Shown here: positions 1 to 8,252 of the stretch, in pieces
Position numbering within the stretch: the first letter of the stretch is position 1
Layout of the letters: every line of letters starts with the position of its first letter
From: Oscillospiraceae bacterium
GTDB taxonomy: Bacteria; Bacillota; Clostridia; Oscillospirales; Ruminococcaceae
Direction of reading: 5' to 3'
NCBI GenBank assembly: GCA_017550285.1
Contig: JAFZPP010000020.1
Span: forward strand, 1-41,435
DNA: 41,435 bases
Translations under genes and position numbers: made by a program
The notes under the pieces: generated by a model
Told to the model about the DNA's origin: nothing
The model's database searches: none
The model's input: the letters and a program-made list of their open reading frames with translations, nothing else

Positions 1-1016
1 CCACCACACTGCGTATGATCGCAGGTCTTGAAGAAATTTCCGAGGGCGAGCTCTACATCGGCGACCGTCTGGTCAACGATATCGCTCCGAAGGACCGCGA
101 TATCGCAATGGTGTTCCAGAACTACGCTCTGTATCCGCATATGACGGTTTTTGATAACATGGCATTCGGTCTGAAGCTCCGCAAGGTGCCGAAGGATGAG
201 ATCGCACGCAAGGTGGAAGAGGCTGCAAGAATCCTCGACCTGACCCCGCTGCTCAACCGTAAGCCGAAGGCAATGTCCGGCGGTCAGCGTCAGAGAGTGG
301 CGCTCGGTCGTGCAATCGTCCGTAACCCGCAGGTCTTCCTGCTTGACGAGCCGCTGTCGAACCTCGACGCGAAGCTCCGTGCACAGATGAGAACCGAGAT
401 TTCCCTGCTTCACAAGCGTCTCGGCACAACCTTCATCTATGTTACCCACGACCAGACCGAGGCTATGACCATGGGCGACCGTATCGTCGTTATGAAGGGC
501 GGCTTCGTGCAGCAGATTGATTCTCCGCAGAACCTCTACGAGACACCGTGCAACAAGTTCGTTGCAGGCTTCCTCGGTTCTCCGCAGATGAACTTCATCG
601 ACGCAGTCCTCACCTACCGTTCCGACATCCAGAAGTATGTTGTCGTCTTCGGTTCTGAGGATACCAAGGTTTCCAGAGGCATCAAGTCCGAGGTTATCCT
701 TCCGGATTCCAAGGTCACGCCGGACCTCGAGCACTACATCGACAAGGAAGTTATCATGGGTATCCGTCCGGAGAACGTCCACGATGAGCCGCAGTATCTC
801 GCAAATGCAACGACCGGTATCGTCAAATGTGAGGTTGAGATCACCGAGCTGATGGGCGCTGAGACCTATCTCTATCTCGACTTCCAGGGCGTCAAGCTGA
901 CTGCCCGCGTTTCTCCGAAGTCTACTGCTCGTCCGCAGGATGAGATAGACGTTGTCTTCGATGCTGAGAAGATTCACCTCTTCGATAAGGAAACCGAAAA
1001 GACGATCATTAACTGA
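1..1016 (+). CDS. ABC sugar importer ATP-binding protein (MsmX/UgpC/MalK type), 5' truncated by window edge
   Basis: The frame is open from base 3, and the first residues ([11 protein letters not shown]) follow directly after a Walker A lysine that lies outside the window, so about 40 N-terminal residues are missing. Visible motifs in order are the Q-loop ([11 protein letters not shown]), the ABC signature ([16 protein letters not shown]), Walker B with D-loop ([15 protein letters not shown]) and the switch histidine ([13 protein letters not shown]). A C-terminal region of about 130 residues containing GIRPENV is typical of the TOBE/MalK regulatory domain. The family energises CUT1 carbohydrate importers from the cytoplasmic face. 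No permease gene follows; a terminator does. In Firmicutes such ATPases (MsmX) often serve several importers encoded elsewhere, but that sharing is inference here. The annotated ATG at 15 is internal, not the real start. Confidence 0.95.
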   Translation, partial: TTLRMIAGLEEISEGELYIGDRLVNDIAPKDRDIAMVFQNYALYPHMTVFDNMAFGLKLRKVPKDEIARKVEEAARILDLTPLLNRKPKAMSGGQRQRVALGRAIVRNPQVFLLDEPLSNLDAKLRAQMRTEISLLHKRLGTTFIYVTHDQTEAMTMGDRIVVMKGGFVQQIDSPQNLYETPCNKFVAGFLGSPQMNFIDAVLTYRSDIQKYVVVFGSEDTKVSRGIKSEVILPDSKVTPDLEHYIDKEVIMGIRPENVHDEPQYLANATTGIVKCEVEITELMGAETYLYLDFQGVKLTARVSPKSTARPQDEIDVVFDAEKIHLFDKETEKTIIN

Positions 1017-1034
1017 TTTCTGTTCGTACAAAAG

Positions 1035-1073
1035 GCACCCCGTTCTGCTGTCCGGCAGAGCGGGGGCTTTTTA
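1035..1073 (+). terminator. Rho-independent terminator of the ABC ATPase gene
   Basis: The stem pairs 1035-1048 with 1055-1067 (about 13 bp with one bulged A at 1037), has a 6-nt loop, and is followed by a T-run at 1068-1072. It sits 18 nt after the ATPase stop codon. Confidence 0.85.
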
Positions 1074-1140
1074 CATATCTCTTTCAGGCATTGTGTTCCT
1101 GCGGCAAACCGGTGTTTGACGGGGCGGTCGGGTGACATTG

Positions 1141-1299
1141 TGGGGACGCTGTCCCCACACCCCTGTCCAAAGGGTCACTGACCCTTGGGAATCCCATTTC
1201 TTCTCCGCGCCAGCCCATTTATGGGGCTGACACGGAGAAGCAGCGGGAGTCCAGAGGGATAGTATCCCTCTGGCGGGAGTCTGAGGGCAGAGCCCTCAG
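1141..1299. repeat. Cluster of five tandem small hairpins (intergenic palindromic repeat family)
   Basis: Five successive palindromes fill the gap before the D-2-hydroxyacid dehydrogenase: 1141-1157 (TGGGGACGCTGTCCCCA), 1170-1186 (AAGGGTCACTGACCCTT), 1201-1239 (TTCTCCG/CGGAGAA outer stem with CAGCCC/GGGCTG inner stem), 1251-1273 (CCAGAGGGAT/ATCCCTCTGG) and 1281-1299 (CTGAGGGC/GCCCTCAG). Several share the form purine-GGG-N3-7-CCC-pyrimidine. The first two, with the linker between them and the trailing GGAATCCCA, recur at 4304-4358. No T-runs follow, so these are not ordinary terminators. The rest of 1074-1388 shows no gene. Confidence 0.8.
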
Positions 1300-1388
1300 A
1301 GCGTCTCTCAATCATCCCGCTAATCTCCGGTCTGTCATAAGAAACACAATATCTGAAAGAGAAATACAAATGCGGGAGGAATGATACT

Positions 1389-2402
1389 ATGCGATTCGCT
1401 TTTTTTGATGCAAAGCCATATGACAAGCCGTCCTTTGAGCGCTTCGGCGCAGAACACGGCATCAAGTTCAAATTCTACGATACCAAGCTGACAGAGGATA
1501 CTGCCGAGCTTGCACGAAACTGCGACGGCGTCTGCACATTTGTCAATGATACGCTCGATGCGAATGTGCTGGAAAAGCTCGCCGATCTCGACTGCAAATA
1601 TCTGGCACTGCGCTGCGCAGGCTATAACAATGTCGATCTGAAGGCAGCGGCGAACTGCGGTCTGCGTGTTGCACATGTTCCGGCTTATTCGCCCTATGCG
1701 GTCGCCGAGCACGCCATGGCGCTGCTGCTGACGATTGTCCGCCGGACACATAAGGCATATATCCGCACACGCGATTTCAATTTTTCGCTGAACGGCATGA
1801 CCGGCTTTGACCTGCACGGCAAGACGGTCGGCGTTGTCGGAACGGGCAGAATCGGACGCGTGTTTATGGATATCTGCCGCGGTTTCGGCATGAATATCAT
1901 CGCATACGATAAGTTTCCGGCAAAGGACAGCGATATCCGTTATGTATCACTTGAGGAGCTGCTTGCACAGAGCGATATTGTTTCGCTGCACTGCCCCCTG
2001 ACGGACGAGACGCATCATATGATTAACTGCGAGACAATCAAGCTGATGAAGAAGGGCGTTGTGATTATCAATACCTCGCGCGGCGCACTGATTGATGCGG
2101 AGTGCCTGCTGGAGGGCATCAAGGCACGGCAGATCGGCGCGGCGTGTCTCGATGTTTACGAGGAGGAAACGGATTATTTCTTCGAGGATTTCTCCGGTCA
2201 TATTCTGAATGACGATATTCTGGCGCGGCTGATTTCGATGCCGAATGTAATCGTGACCTCGCATCAGGCGTTCCTGACGGAGGAAGCGCTGAATAATATT
2301 GCGGAGACCACGGTGCTGAATATGAAGCAGCTCCATGACGACGGCAAATGCCCGAATGAACTGATCTGGAAAAACGGCGAGATTATTCACGGTACCAAAT
2401 AA
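1389..2402 (+). CDS. D-2-hydroxyacid dehydrogenase, D-lactate dehydrogenase (LdhA) type
   Basis: This 337-residue protein most likely reduces pyruvate to D-lactate with NADH in the cytoplasm, regenerating NAD in fermentation. The N-terminus MRFAFFDAKPYDKPSFERF is characteristic of LdhA-type enzymes. The Rossmann glycine motif is GTGRIG at 151-156. The catalytic triad is placed as in the family: Arg231 (NTSRGALID), Glu260 (DVYEEE) and His292 (SHQAFLTEEAL). The length is normal for the family (about 330). GGGAGG lies 8 nt before the ATG. A related 2-hydroxyacid such as 2-hydroxyisocaproate cannot be excluded as substrate. It stands alone between the hairpin cluster and the flavodiiron gene. Confidence 0.88.
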   Translation: MRFAFFDAKPYDKPSFERFGAEHGIKFKFYDTKLTEDTAELARNCDGVCTFVNDTLDANVLEKLADLDCKYLALRCAGYNNVDLKAAANCGLRVAHVPAYSPYAVAEHAMALLLTIVRRTHKAYIRTRDFNFSLNGMTGFDLHGKTVGVVGTGRIGRVFMDICRGFGMNIIAYDKFPAKDSDIRYVSLEELLAQSDIVSLHCPLTDETHHMINCETIKLMKKGVVIINTSRGALIDAECLLEGIKARQIGAACLDVYEEETDYFFEDFSGHILNDDILARLISMPNVIVTSHQAFLTEEALNNIAETTVLNMKQLHDDGKCPNELIWKNGEIIHGTK

Positions 2403-2486
2403 GGTATCTGCAAGCATCAACAAAATTGAAAACAGGATGCGTCCGGTTTTTTATTTACACATCATAACGAAAAGGAGAATTGTGCA

Positions 2487-4277
2487 ATGAACATTACAAA
2501 CGACATCCGCTATATCGGCGTGAACGATCACAAGATCGACCTCTTTGAGGGGCAGTATGACGTTCCGAACGGAATGGCATATAATTCCTATGTCATCATG
2601 GACGAGAAGATCGCGGTCATGGATACCGTTGACCGCAATTTTACACATGAATGGCTGGATAATCTTGCATCCGTGCTCGGCGGAAAGAAGCCGGATTATC
2701 TGGTCGTGCAGCATATGGAGCCCGATCATTCCGCAAATATCGCAAACTTCATGAATCTCTATCCGGATGCAAAGATTGTCTCCTCTGCAAAGGCATTCCA
2801 GATGATGCAGAATTTCTTCGGGACGGATTTTGCAGACCGCCGCATCGTTGTCAAGGAGAAGGATACGCTCGAGCTCGGCAGGCATACGCTGCATTTTGTC
2901 GGTGCGCCGATGGTGCACTGGCCGGAGGTTCTGATGACCTATGACAGCAAGGATAAGGTGCTGTTCTCCGCGGACGGCTTCGGCAAATTCGGTGCACTGG
3001 ATGTCGAGGAGGACTGGGCATGTGAAGCACGCCGCTATTATTTCGGTATTGTCGGAAAATACGGCGCACAGGTACAGGCTGTGCTGAAAAAGGCGGCAGG
3101 GCTTGATATTCAGATCATTTGTCCGCTGCACGGTCCGGTGCTGACCGAGAATCTCGGCTACTATCTCGGACTCTATGATACATGGTCTTCCTACGGCACC
3201 GAAACCGAGGGCATTGCGGTGTTCTATACCTCTGTCTACGGCAATACGAAGCGCGCCGCCGAGAAGCTCGCGGATGCGCTCAAGGCAAACGGCTGCCCGA
3301 AGGTTGCGCTGAATGATCTGGCGCGTGAAGACATGGCAGAATGTGTCGAGGATGCCTTCCGCTACGGCAGAATTGTCCTTGCGACAACGACCTATAATGC
3401 GGAGATTTTCCCGTTCATGCGCACATTCATCGAGGAGCTGACCGAGCGCAATTTCCAGAACCGCACCGTCGGCTTCATCGAGAACGGTTCATGGGCACCG
3501 CAGGCGGAGAAGGTTATGAAGAAAATGCTCGAGGGCTGCAAGAATCTGACCTTCGCCGAGAATACCGTGCATATCAAATCCGCGCTCAATGACGAGAGCA
3601 ATGCACAGATTCAGGCGCTCGCGGATGAGCTCTGCCGCGATTATCTCGCACAGCAGGACGATACCGCGAACAAGAACGATCTGACCGCACTGTTTAAGAT
3701 CGGTTACGGTCTCTATGTTGTCACCTCGAATGACGGCGAAAAGGATAACGGTCTGATTGTCAATACCGTGACACAGGTGACCAATACCCCGAACCGCATT
3801 GCCGTGACGATCAATAAGGAAAACTATTCGCATCATGTCATTCAGCAGACCGGCGTCATGAATGTCAACTGTCTGTCCGTCGAGGCGCCGTTCAGGGTCT
3901 TTGAGAATTTCGGATTCCGCAGCGGCAGAAATACCGATAAATTTGCAGACTGCAAGCCGATCCGGACGGAGAACGGTCTTGTGATGCTGCCGCATTATAT
4001 CAATGCGATGATGTCGCTGAAGGTTGTGCAGTATGTCGATCTCGGCACACACGGCATGTTCATCTGTGAGATCACGGAGGCGCGTGTTGTATCCGATGCG
4101 GAGACCATGACCTACAGCTATTATCAGGCAAATGTCAAGCCGAAGCCGCAGACTGATGGCAAAAAGGGCTGGGTCTGCGCAATCTGCGGCTATGTCTATG
4201 AGGGCGAGGAGCTCCCCGAGGACTTTGTCTGTCCGCTCTGCAAGCACGGCGCTTCCGATTTTGAGCCGATAGAGTGA
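2487..4277 (+). CDS. Flavodiiron protein fused to flavin reductase and rubredoxin domains (FprA-Hrb type fusion)
   Basis: This 596-residue protein has four modules. A metallo-beta-lactamase-like diiron domain (about 1-240) carries ligands H76-x-E78-x-D80-H81, H144, D163 and H215. A flavodoxin domain (about 242-385) has the FMN loop YTSVYGNTKRAA. A flavin-reductase-like split-barrel domain covers about 400-548. A C-terminal rubredoxin (560-596) has iron ligands C564/C567 and C582/C585. Flavodiiron proteins reduce O2 to water or NO to N2O in the cytoplasm of anaerobes. In Moorella, FprA and the flavin reductase-rubredoxin protein Hrb are separate operon partners; here both activities lie in one chain. 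The free rubredoxin gene downstream is a plausible redox partner. AAAAGGAG lies about 9 nt before the ATG. Confidence 0.93.
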   Translation: MNITNDIRYIGVNDHKIDLFEGQYDVPNGMAYNSYVIMDEKIAVMDTVDRNFTHEWLDNLASVLGGKKPDYLVVQHMEPDHSANIANFMNLYPDAKIVSSAKAFQMMQNFFGTDFADRRIVVKEKDTLELGRHTLHFVGAPMVHWPEVLMTYDSKDKVLFSADGFGKFGALDVEEDWACEARRYYFGIVGKYGAQVQAVLKKAAGLDIQIICPLHGPVLTENLGYYLGLYDTWSSYGTETEGIAVFYTSVYGNTKRAAEKLADALKANGCPKVALNDLAREDMAECVEDAFRYGRIVLATTTYNAEIFPFMRTFIEELTERNFQNRTVGFIENGSWAPQAEKVMKKMLEGCKNLTFAENTVHIKSALNDESNAQIQALADELCRDYLAQQDDTANKNDLTALFKIGYGLYVVTSNDGEKDNGLIVNTVTQVTNTPNRIAVTINKENYSHHVIQQTGVMNVNCLSVEAPFRVFENFGFRSGRNTDKFADCKPIRTENGLVMLPHYINAMMSLKVVQYVDLGTHGMFICEITEARVVSDAETMTYSYYQANVKPKPQTDGKKGWVCAICGYVYEGEELPEDFVCPLCKHGASDFEPIE

Positions 4278-4303
4278 CAGCGGTATCTGCGATGCATCGA
4301 AAA

Positions 4304-4358
4304 TGGGGACGCTGTCCCCATACCCCTGCCAAAGGGACATTGTCCCTTTGGAATCCCA
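4304..4358. repeat. Second copy of the paired-hairpin intergenic repeat
   Basis: The unit consists of TGGGGACGCTGTCCCCA (4304-4320), a linker TACCCCTG, the hairpin CCAAAGGGACA/TGTCCCTTTGG (4329-4351), and GAATCCCA. It matches the first two hairpins of the 1141-1197 cluster, including linker and trailer. It starts 27 nt after the flavodiiron stop codon, but has no T-run. Confidence 0.8.
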
Positions 4359-4554
4359 GTTTAACAAGTAGCAGAATATGCTGAATTGCTCCTTTTGAAG
4401 CAAGAACATGACGAGAAAAATAAGAAATAATTTATAAACAAGGTAACTCTGAACAATGATTTGTAATAGAAGCATCTTTCCCCATGATAAACAGCATCCG
4501 CGAAGCGGATACATTGTTACAAGTAGAAATCCAAAAAGAAAGGAGGAAATCACG

Positions 4555-4710
4555 ATGAAGTATGTATGCTCCGTCTGCGGCTACACCTATGACGAAACGG
4601 TCGGCGATCCGGATAACGGCATCGAGGCAGGTACGAAGTTTGAGGATCTGCCCGAGGATTTCGTATGTCCGCTCTGCGGCGTCGGCAAGGACATGTTTGA
4701 AGCCGAGTAA
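4555..4710 (+). CDS. Rubredoxin
   Basis: This is a 51-residue cytoplasmic electron carrier with one Fe(Cys)4 site. The ligand pairs are CSVCGY near residue 5 and CPLCGV near residue 38, with the usual rubredoxin features between them ([25 protein letters not shown]). The start is set by AAAGGAGG, 8 nt before ATG 4555; an upstream in-frame ATG at 4456 would add a basic, unrelated extension and is rejected. Length and composition are normal. Its position just after the flavodiiron fusion suggests it supplies electrons to oxygen-, NO- or peroxide-reducing enzymes. That pairing is inferred from context. A small hairpin (4496-4510) lies upstream. Confidence 0.97.
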   Translation: MKYVCSVCGYTYDETVGDPDNGIEAGTKFEDLPEDFVCPLCGVGKDMFEAE

Positions 4711-4724
4711 GCGGTGAAACAGAT

Positions 4725-4760
4725 AACTCCCTGTATTCAGATGAATGCAGGGAGTTTTTC
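4725..4760 (+). terminator. Rho-independent terminator of the rubredoxin gene
   Basis: A 14-bp stem pairs 4725-4738 with 4743-4756 (AACTCCCTG/CAGGGAGTT core, one G-T pair). It has a 4-nt loop and the stretch TTTTTC, 14 nt after the rubredoxin stop. Confidence 0.92.
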
Positions 4761-4964
4761 TGTATGCCGGCGAAAGGAAATGATTTCGCACAACAGAGAA
4801 TATGACGAAAAATGGGGGGGGACGAAAATGACAGTGATGCGATGCTGTATGAGGATAAGAAGCAGTTTTATGAAAGAACGGACAAGGACAGACGGAAAAA
4901 ACGGACATAGAACGATAATGAGAATACACAATACCGGATGCACGGAAAATGTGCGCCGTAAGAA

Positions 4965-5001
4965 AACCGCCTGCGGCGTATGATGTACGTCGCAGGCGGT
5001 T
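4965..5001 (-). terminator. Terminator of the minus-strand metallopeptidase-like gene
   Basis: An 11-bp stem (AACCGCCTGCG 4965-4975 with CGCAGGCGGTT 4991-5001) is followed on the minus strand by a T-rich stretch (GGTTTTCTTAC). It ends the gene at 5015-5818. The remaining 4761-4964 shows no credible gene. Confidence 0.85.
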
Positions 5002-5014
5002 GATTTTGCATAGA

Positions 5015-5818
5015 TCAGAATAAATCCATGAGATGCAGGATGTTTTTGCGCGGCCTGGAATAATTCTCATTGGGATCGCTGCTGAAGGACTGGCGTGTCT
5101 CCGGAAATTTCAGTCCCCATGCATGGAAATTGTCAATCGCTTCGTTGATGATGCGTGTACTTTCCTCCTCGCTGATGATTTCATGCTTCAGCAGAGTCGG
5201 CTCGGTCAGCTTTGCATCCTTGAAGCCCATTTCCTTCAGTACATCCTCAAGCGATTTGTCCTGTTCAAAGGAATGCTTCACACAGCTGAACTGGAACCAG
5301 CCGTAATCATTGAAGTTAAAGAAGGAGGCGTGAAAATCCGAATGATCAGAATTGGCTTTGCCGAGCTCCATATAATCAACGCCGTTTTGATAGTTGTCCC
5401 CGATATGTTCCACGGCATAGCAGGCGATGTCGCGCAGTTCTTCCGTTTTTTCGGGGTCGCCGTAGTATTTCCAGTATGCAACGGCAAAGTCATTGACCAG
5501 CTGTTCCTCCTCTGCAATCGGAATGTTTACGCCGTGATTGTAGCAGATCAGACCGTGCCCGAGCTCGTGAATGACATTGTAATACTGAAAATACAGACGG
5601 AAGCGCTCCTCAGTTTTGTCGGTGCCCATTGCTGTCACGACCATGTCGGTGTTCTTCTGATTCCAGGTCTGCCATCTTGCCGTTTTGACATAATACATTT
5701 TCGGGGAGAGCAGGATCACTAGCACAGCCACAACAAATACGGCAATGATGATGATATCGGCTTTTCCGGTGATCAGCTTGGTTTTTGTCTTTGGCTTTTC
5801 TTTCTGCTGATTCTCCAT
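5015..5818 (-). CDS. Membrane-anchored HExxH protein, putative metallopeptidase (DUF4344/M78-like)
   Basis: From the ATG at 5818 the protein is 267 residues. This start is chosen because AAAGGAAAT lies just upstream of it; a longer form from 5851 lacks such a site. A charged tail is followed by one hydrophobic helix (about 21-38), so most of the protein should be outside the membrane. A zinc motif HELGH (H84, E85, H88) is followed by E105-x3-N-x-FA, the spacing expected for a third zinc ligand in DUF4344- or ImmA-like families. The C-terminal half is rich in acidic residues and has no motif I recognise. It is monocistronic with its own terminator. The peptidase activity is inferred from the motif alone. 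Confidence 0.65.
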   Translation of the reverse strand: MENQQKEKPKTKTKLITGKADIIIIAVFVVAVLVILLSPKMYYVKTARWQTWNQKNTDMVVTAMGTDKTEERFRLYFQYYNVIHELGHGLICYNHGVNIPIAEEEQLVNDFAVAYWKYYGDPEKTEELRDIACYAVEHIGDNYQNGVDYMELGKANSDHSDFHASFFNFNDYGWFQFSCVKHSFEQDKSLEDVLKEMGFKDAKLTEPTLLKHEIISEEESTRIINEAIDNFHAWGLKFPETRQSFSSDPNENYSRPRKNILHLMDLF

Positions 5819-6038
5819 TTGATTTCCTTTCCGGTTTCTGCGCGTCTGCACAGAAGTCTGTCATTTTGTTCTTTTATTATACAACGAACCTCCGGAAAAG
5901 TCAAGAGAAAAAGCACGCAGGAGCGTAAGTCCTTGCGTTATCCGAACTTTGTCGGCGCCCGTTTCAAGAACATGATCCGGAAGCACGGTCTCAGACGGCT
6001 TCGGTTCCATACCCTTCTGATCAGATAGGCGAAAAACG

Positions 6039-6074
6039 AAAGCTCCCACACATTGCTGTATGGGAGCTTTTATG
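6039..6074 (-). terminator. Terminator downstream of tRNA-Leu
   Basis: A 10-bp stem (AAAGCTCCCA 6039-6048 with TGGGAGCTTT 6061-6070) lies 19 nt past the tRNA 3' end. On the minus strand it is followed by CGTTTTTC. The 5819-6038 stretch holds no credible gene. Confidence 0.8.
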
Positions 6075-6092
6075 GAGACGGGTACTACCCGA

Positions 6093-6176
6093 TGCCGGCG
6101 GCGGGGGTCGAACCCGCACGGTATCGCTACCAACGGATTTTGAGTCCGTCACGTCTGCCAATTCCATCACGCCGGC
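6093..6176 (-). tRNA. tRNA-Leu (anticodon CAA)
   Basis: The 84-nt gene lies on the minus strand. The acceptor stem pairs GCCGGCG with CGCCGGC and has discriminator A. The anticodon stem ACGGA/TCCGT encloses the loop CTCAAAA, giving anticodon CAA (reads UUG). A variable arm and the T arm GGGTTCGACCCC are present, as in class II leucine tRNAs. CCA is not encoded. It has its own promoter and terminator. Confidence 0.97.
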
Positions 6177-6186
6177 TTACCGGATT

Positions 6187-6215
6187 AGTATATCATATTT
6201 CGGGTTTTTTGTCAA
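6187..6215 (-). promoter_or_regulatory. Sigma-A promoter of tRNA-Leu
   Basis: On the minus strand there is a consensus -35 TTGACA (6215-6210), a 17-nt spacer and -10 TATACT (6192-6187), ending 10 nt before the mature tRNA 5' end. Confidence 0.92.
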
Positions 6216-6286
6216 TCCCTGCAAGCTGAAAATCCGGAGGATTCGGCGCGGATTTTGTCGTATGTGCAAAAATGCGGATTGCCCAC

Positions 6287-6315
6287 TTGCATAATCGGAT
6301 AAAAAGTAGTATAAT
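6287..6315 (+). promoter_or_regulatory. Sigma-A promoter of asnB
   Basis: The -35 is TTGCAT (6287-6292), the spacer is 17 nt, and the -10 is TATAAT (6310-6315), 55 nt before the asnB start. No T-box or other leader fits in this gap. Confidence 0.85.
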
Positions 6316-6369
6316 AGGAAAAGCAAAAATTTTATTTCCCGTTCAGACGCACACAGGAGGCAAAGAAAT

Positions 6370-8241
6370 ATGTGTGGAATAGTTGGCTTTTCGAGCCGGA
6401 TTGAGAATGCGGAGGCTGTTCTTGAGGAAATGATGGACCGCATTCGTCACCGCGGACCCGATGCCGGCGGAAAGTATCTCAATGGGGAGATCGCACTTGG
6501 ACACCGCCGTCTTTCGATTATTGATATCACAGAGCAGGGCGACCAGCCCATTTTTAACGAAGACCGATCAATGGTGCTCGTCTTCAACGGTGAAATTTAT
6601 AATTATCAGGAGATCCGTGCAGAGCTGCTCGCAGCGGGACACACCTTCAAAACGGAGACCGATTCCGAGGTGCTGATTCACGGCTATGAGGAATACGGCA
6701 CCGATCTGCTGAATAAGCTGCGCGGCATGTTTTCATTCGTCATCTGGGATGAGAACAAAAAGGAGCTCTTCGGCGCAAGAGATTTCTTCGGCATCAAGCC
6801 GATGTACTATGCGCAGATGGGCGGCAGCTTCCTTTTCGGCAGCGAGATCAAGTCGTTTCTGCCGCATCCGGATTTCAAAAAGGAGCTGAATACCGAGGCG
6901 CTGGAGCAGTATCTCACCTTCCAGTATTCCCCGACGGAGGATACCTTCTTCAAGGGCGTCAAAAAGCTGCCCGCAGCGCATTATTTCCTCTGGAAGGACG
7001 GTCAGCTGACCGTGCAGCGCTACTGGGATGTGCATTTTGAGGCGGATGAAGCACCGCTGCTCGGCGACTGGGTCAAGACCATTTCCGAGACCTTCCATGA
7101 CTCTGTCCGTGCGCATAAGATCGCGGATGTCGAGGTCGGCAGCTTCCTTTCCTCGGGTGTGGATTCCAGCTATGTGGCAGCCGTTGCAAATGTGGATAAG
7201 ACCTTTACGGTCGGCTTCGGCAGCGATGAGAAATACAATGAAATCGGCTGGGCAAAACGCTTCTCCCGTGCAATCGGCAAGGAGAATTACAGCCATGTGA
7301 TTACGCAGCAGGAATACTGGGATGTGCTCCCGAAGATTCAGTATCAGATGGATGAACCGCTTGCCGATCCTTCCTGCATTGCGCTGTATTTTGTCTGCAA
7401 GCTGGCGGCGGAGCAGGTCAAGGTTGTGCTTTCCGGCGAGGGTGCAGACGAGCTTTTCGGCGGCTATAATGTCTACAGTGAGCCGGACGGTACATGGTAT
7501 GACAAGCTGCCCATGGGACTGCGGCGCGGCGTTGCAAATGCGGCGAGTGTACTGCCTGCAAAGCGCGGCGTGAACTTCCTTGTCCGCAAGGGCAGAACGC
7601 TCGAGGAGCGTTTTATCGGCAATGCTTATATGTTTACGCCTGCCGAGCGCAAGGCGCTGCTGAAAATCGAGACCGGCGCGCCCGATCCGACCGCCGTCAC
7701 AAAGCCCTTCTATGACAAGGTCAGCGATCAGGATGCCGTCACGAAGATGCAGTATCTCGATCTGCATCTCTGGATGACCGGCGATATTTTGCTGAAAGCG
7801 GATAAAATGAGCATGGCGCATTCGCTGGAGCTGCGCGTGCCGTTCCTTGATAAAGAGCTGATGCATGTTGCGGAGCAGATTCCGACCAGATTCCGCGTGA
7901 CGCACAGCGTTCCGACGGATGACCATACGCCCTATACGACGAAATATGCGATGCGGCTTGCGGCAAAGCGCGATACGCCGCCGGAGACCGCCGATACCGC
8001 AGCGAAAAAGAAGCTCGGATTTCCGGTTCCGATCCGTGTCTGGCTGAAACAGGATGACTGCTACAATACCGTCCGGACGGCATTTGTCTCGCAGGATGCG
8101 GAGCAGTTCTTCCATACGGATAAGCTGGTCGAGCTGCTGGATCACCACAAAAACGGCAAGGGCGATTACAGCCGCAAGATCTGGACGGTGTACATGTTCC
8201 TTGTCTGGTATAAGGTCTATTTCGGTGACAGTGCCGCATAA
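6370..8241 (+). CDS. asnB: Asparagine synthetase (glutamine-hydrolysing)
   Basis: This 623-residue cytoplasmic enzyme makes asparagine from aspartate, ATP and glutamine. The N-terminal class II amidotransferase domain starts with the nucleophile Cys2 (MCGIVGF), followed by RHRGPD, GHRRLSIID, FNGEIYN and a TDSEVL segment. The synthetase domain carries the pyrophosphate loop as SSGVDSS, plus GEGADELFGGY and ELRVPFLDKEL. The length matches family members (about 610-640). AGGAGG lies 9 nt before the ATG, with a good promoter at 6287-6315. The ending is followed after 11 nt by a small SUKH-like gene, so the two are probably cotranscribed. Confidence 0.96.
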   Translation: MCGIVGFSSRIENAEAVLEEMMDRIRHRGPDAGGKYLNGEIALGHRRLSIIDITEQGDQPIFNEDRSMVLVFNGEIYNYQEIRAELLAAGHTFKTETDSEVLIHGYEEYGTDLLNKLRGMFSFVIWDENKKELFGARDFFGIKPMYYAQMGGSFLFGSEIKSFLPHPDFKKELNTEALEQYLTFQYSPTEDTFFKGVKKLPAAHYFLWKDGQLTVQRYWDVHFEADEAPLLGDWVKTISETFHDSVRAHKIADVEVGSFLSSGVDSSYVAAVANVDKTFTVGFGSDEKYNEIGWAKRFSRAIGKENYSHVITQQEYWDVLPKIQYQMDEPLADPSCIALYFVCKLAAEQVKVVLSGEGADELFGGYNVYSEPDGTWYDKLPMGLRRGVANAASVLPAKRGVNFLVRKGRTLEERFIGNAYMFTPAERKALLKIETGAPDPTAVTKPFYDKVSDQDAVTKMQYLDLHLWMTGDILLKADKMSMAHSLELRVPFLDKELMHVAEQIPTRFRVTHSVPTDDHTPYTTKYAMRLAAKRDTPPETADTAAKKKLGFPVPIRVWLKQDDCYNTVRTAFVSQDAEQFFHTDKLVELLDHHKNGKGDYSRKIWTVYMFLVWYKVYFGDSAA

Positions 8242-8252
8242 GAGGTGTCAGG

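Noticed and set aside
1141-1299. CRISPR array
   Set aside because: The units are self-complementary hairpins of different sequence, not identical direct repeats with spacers. No CRISPR array was seen anywhere in the window.
4714-4983. An 89-codon plus-strand frame after rubredoxin
   Set aside because: It spans the rubredoxin terminator and the opposing terminator, has no ribosome site, and its composition is basic and unlike a protein.
6733-8148. A 471-codon minus-strand open frame opposite asnB, and similar long frames opposite the flavodiiron, RNase M5-like, comM, RodA-like and response-regulator genes
   Set aside because: All overlap fully with recognised genes and show no family features.
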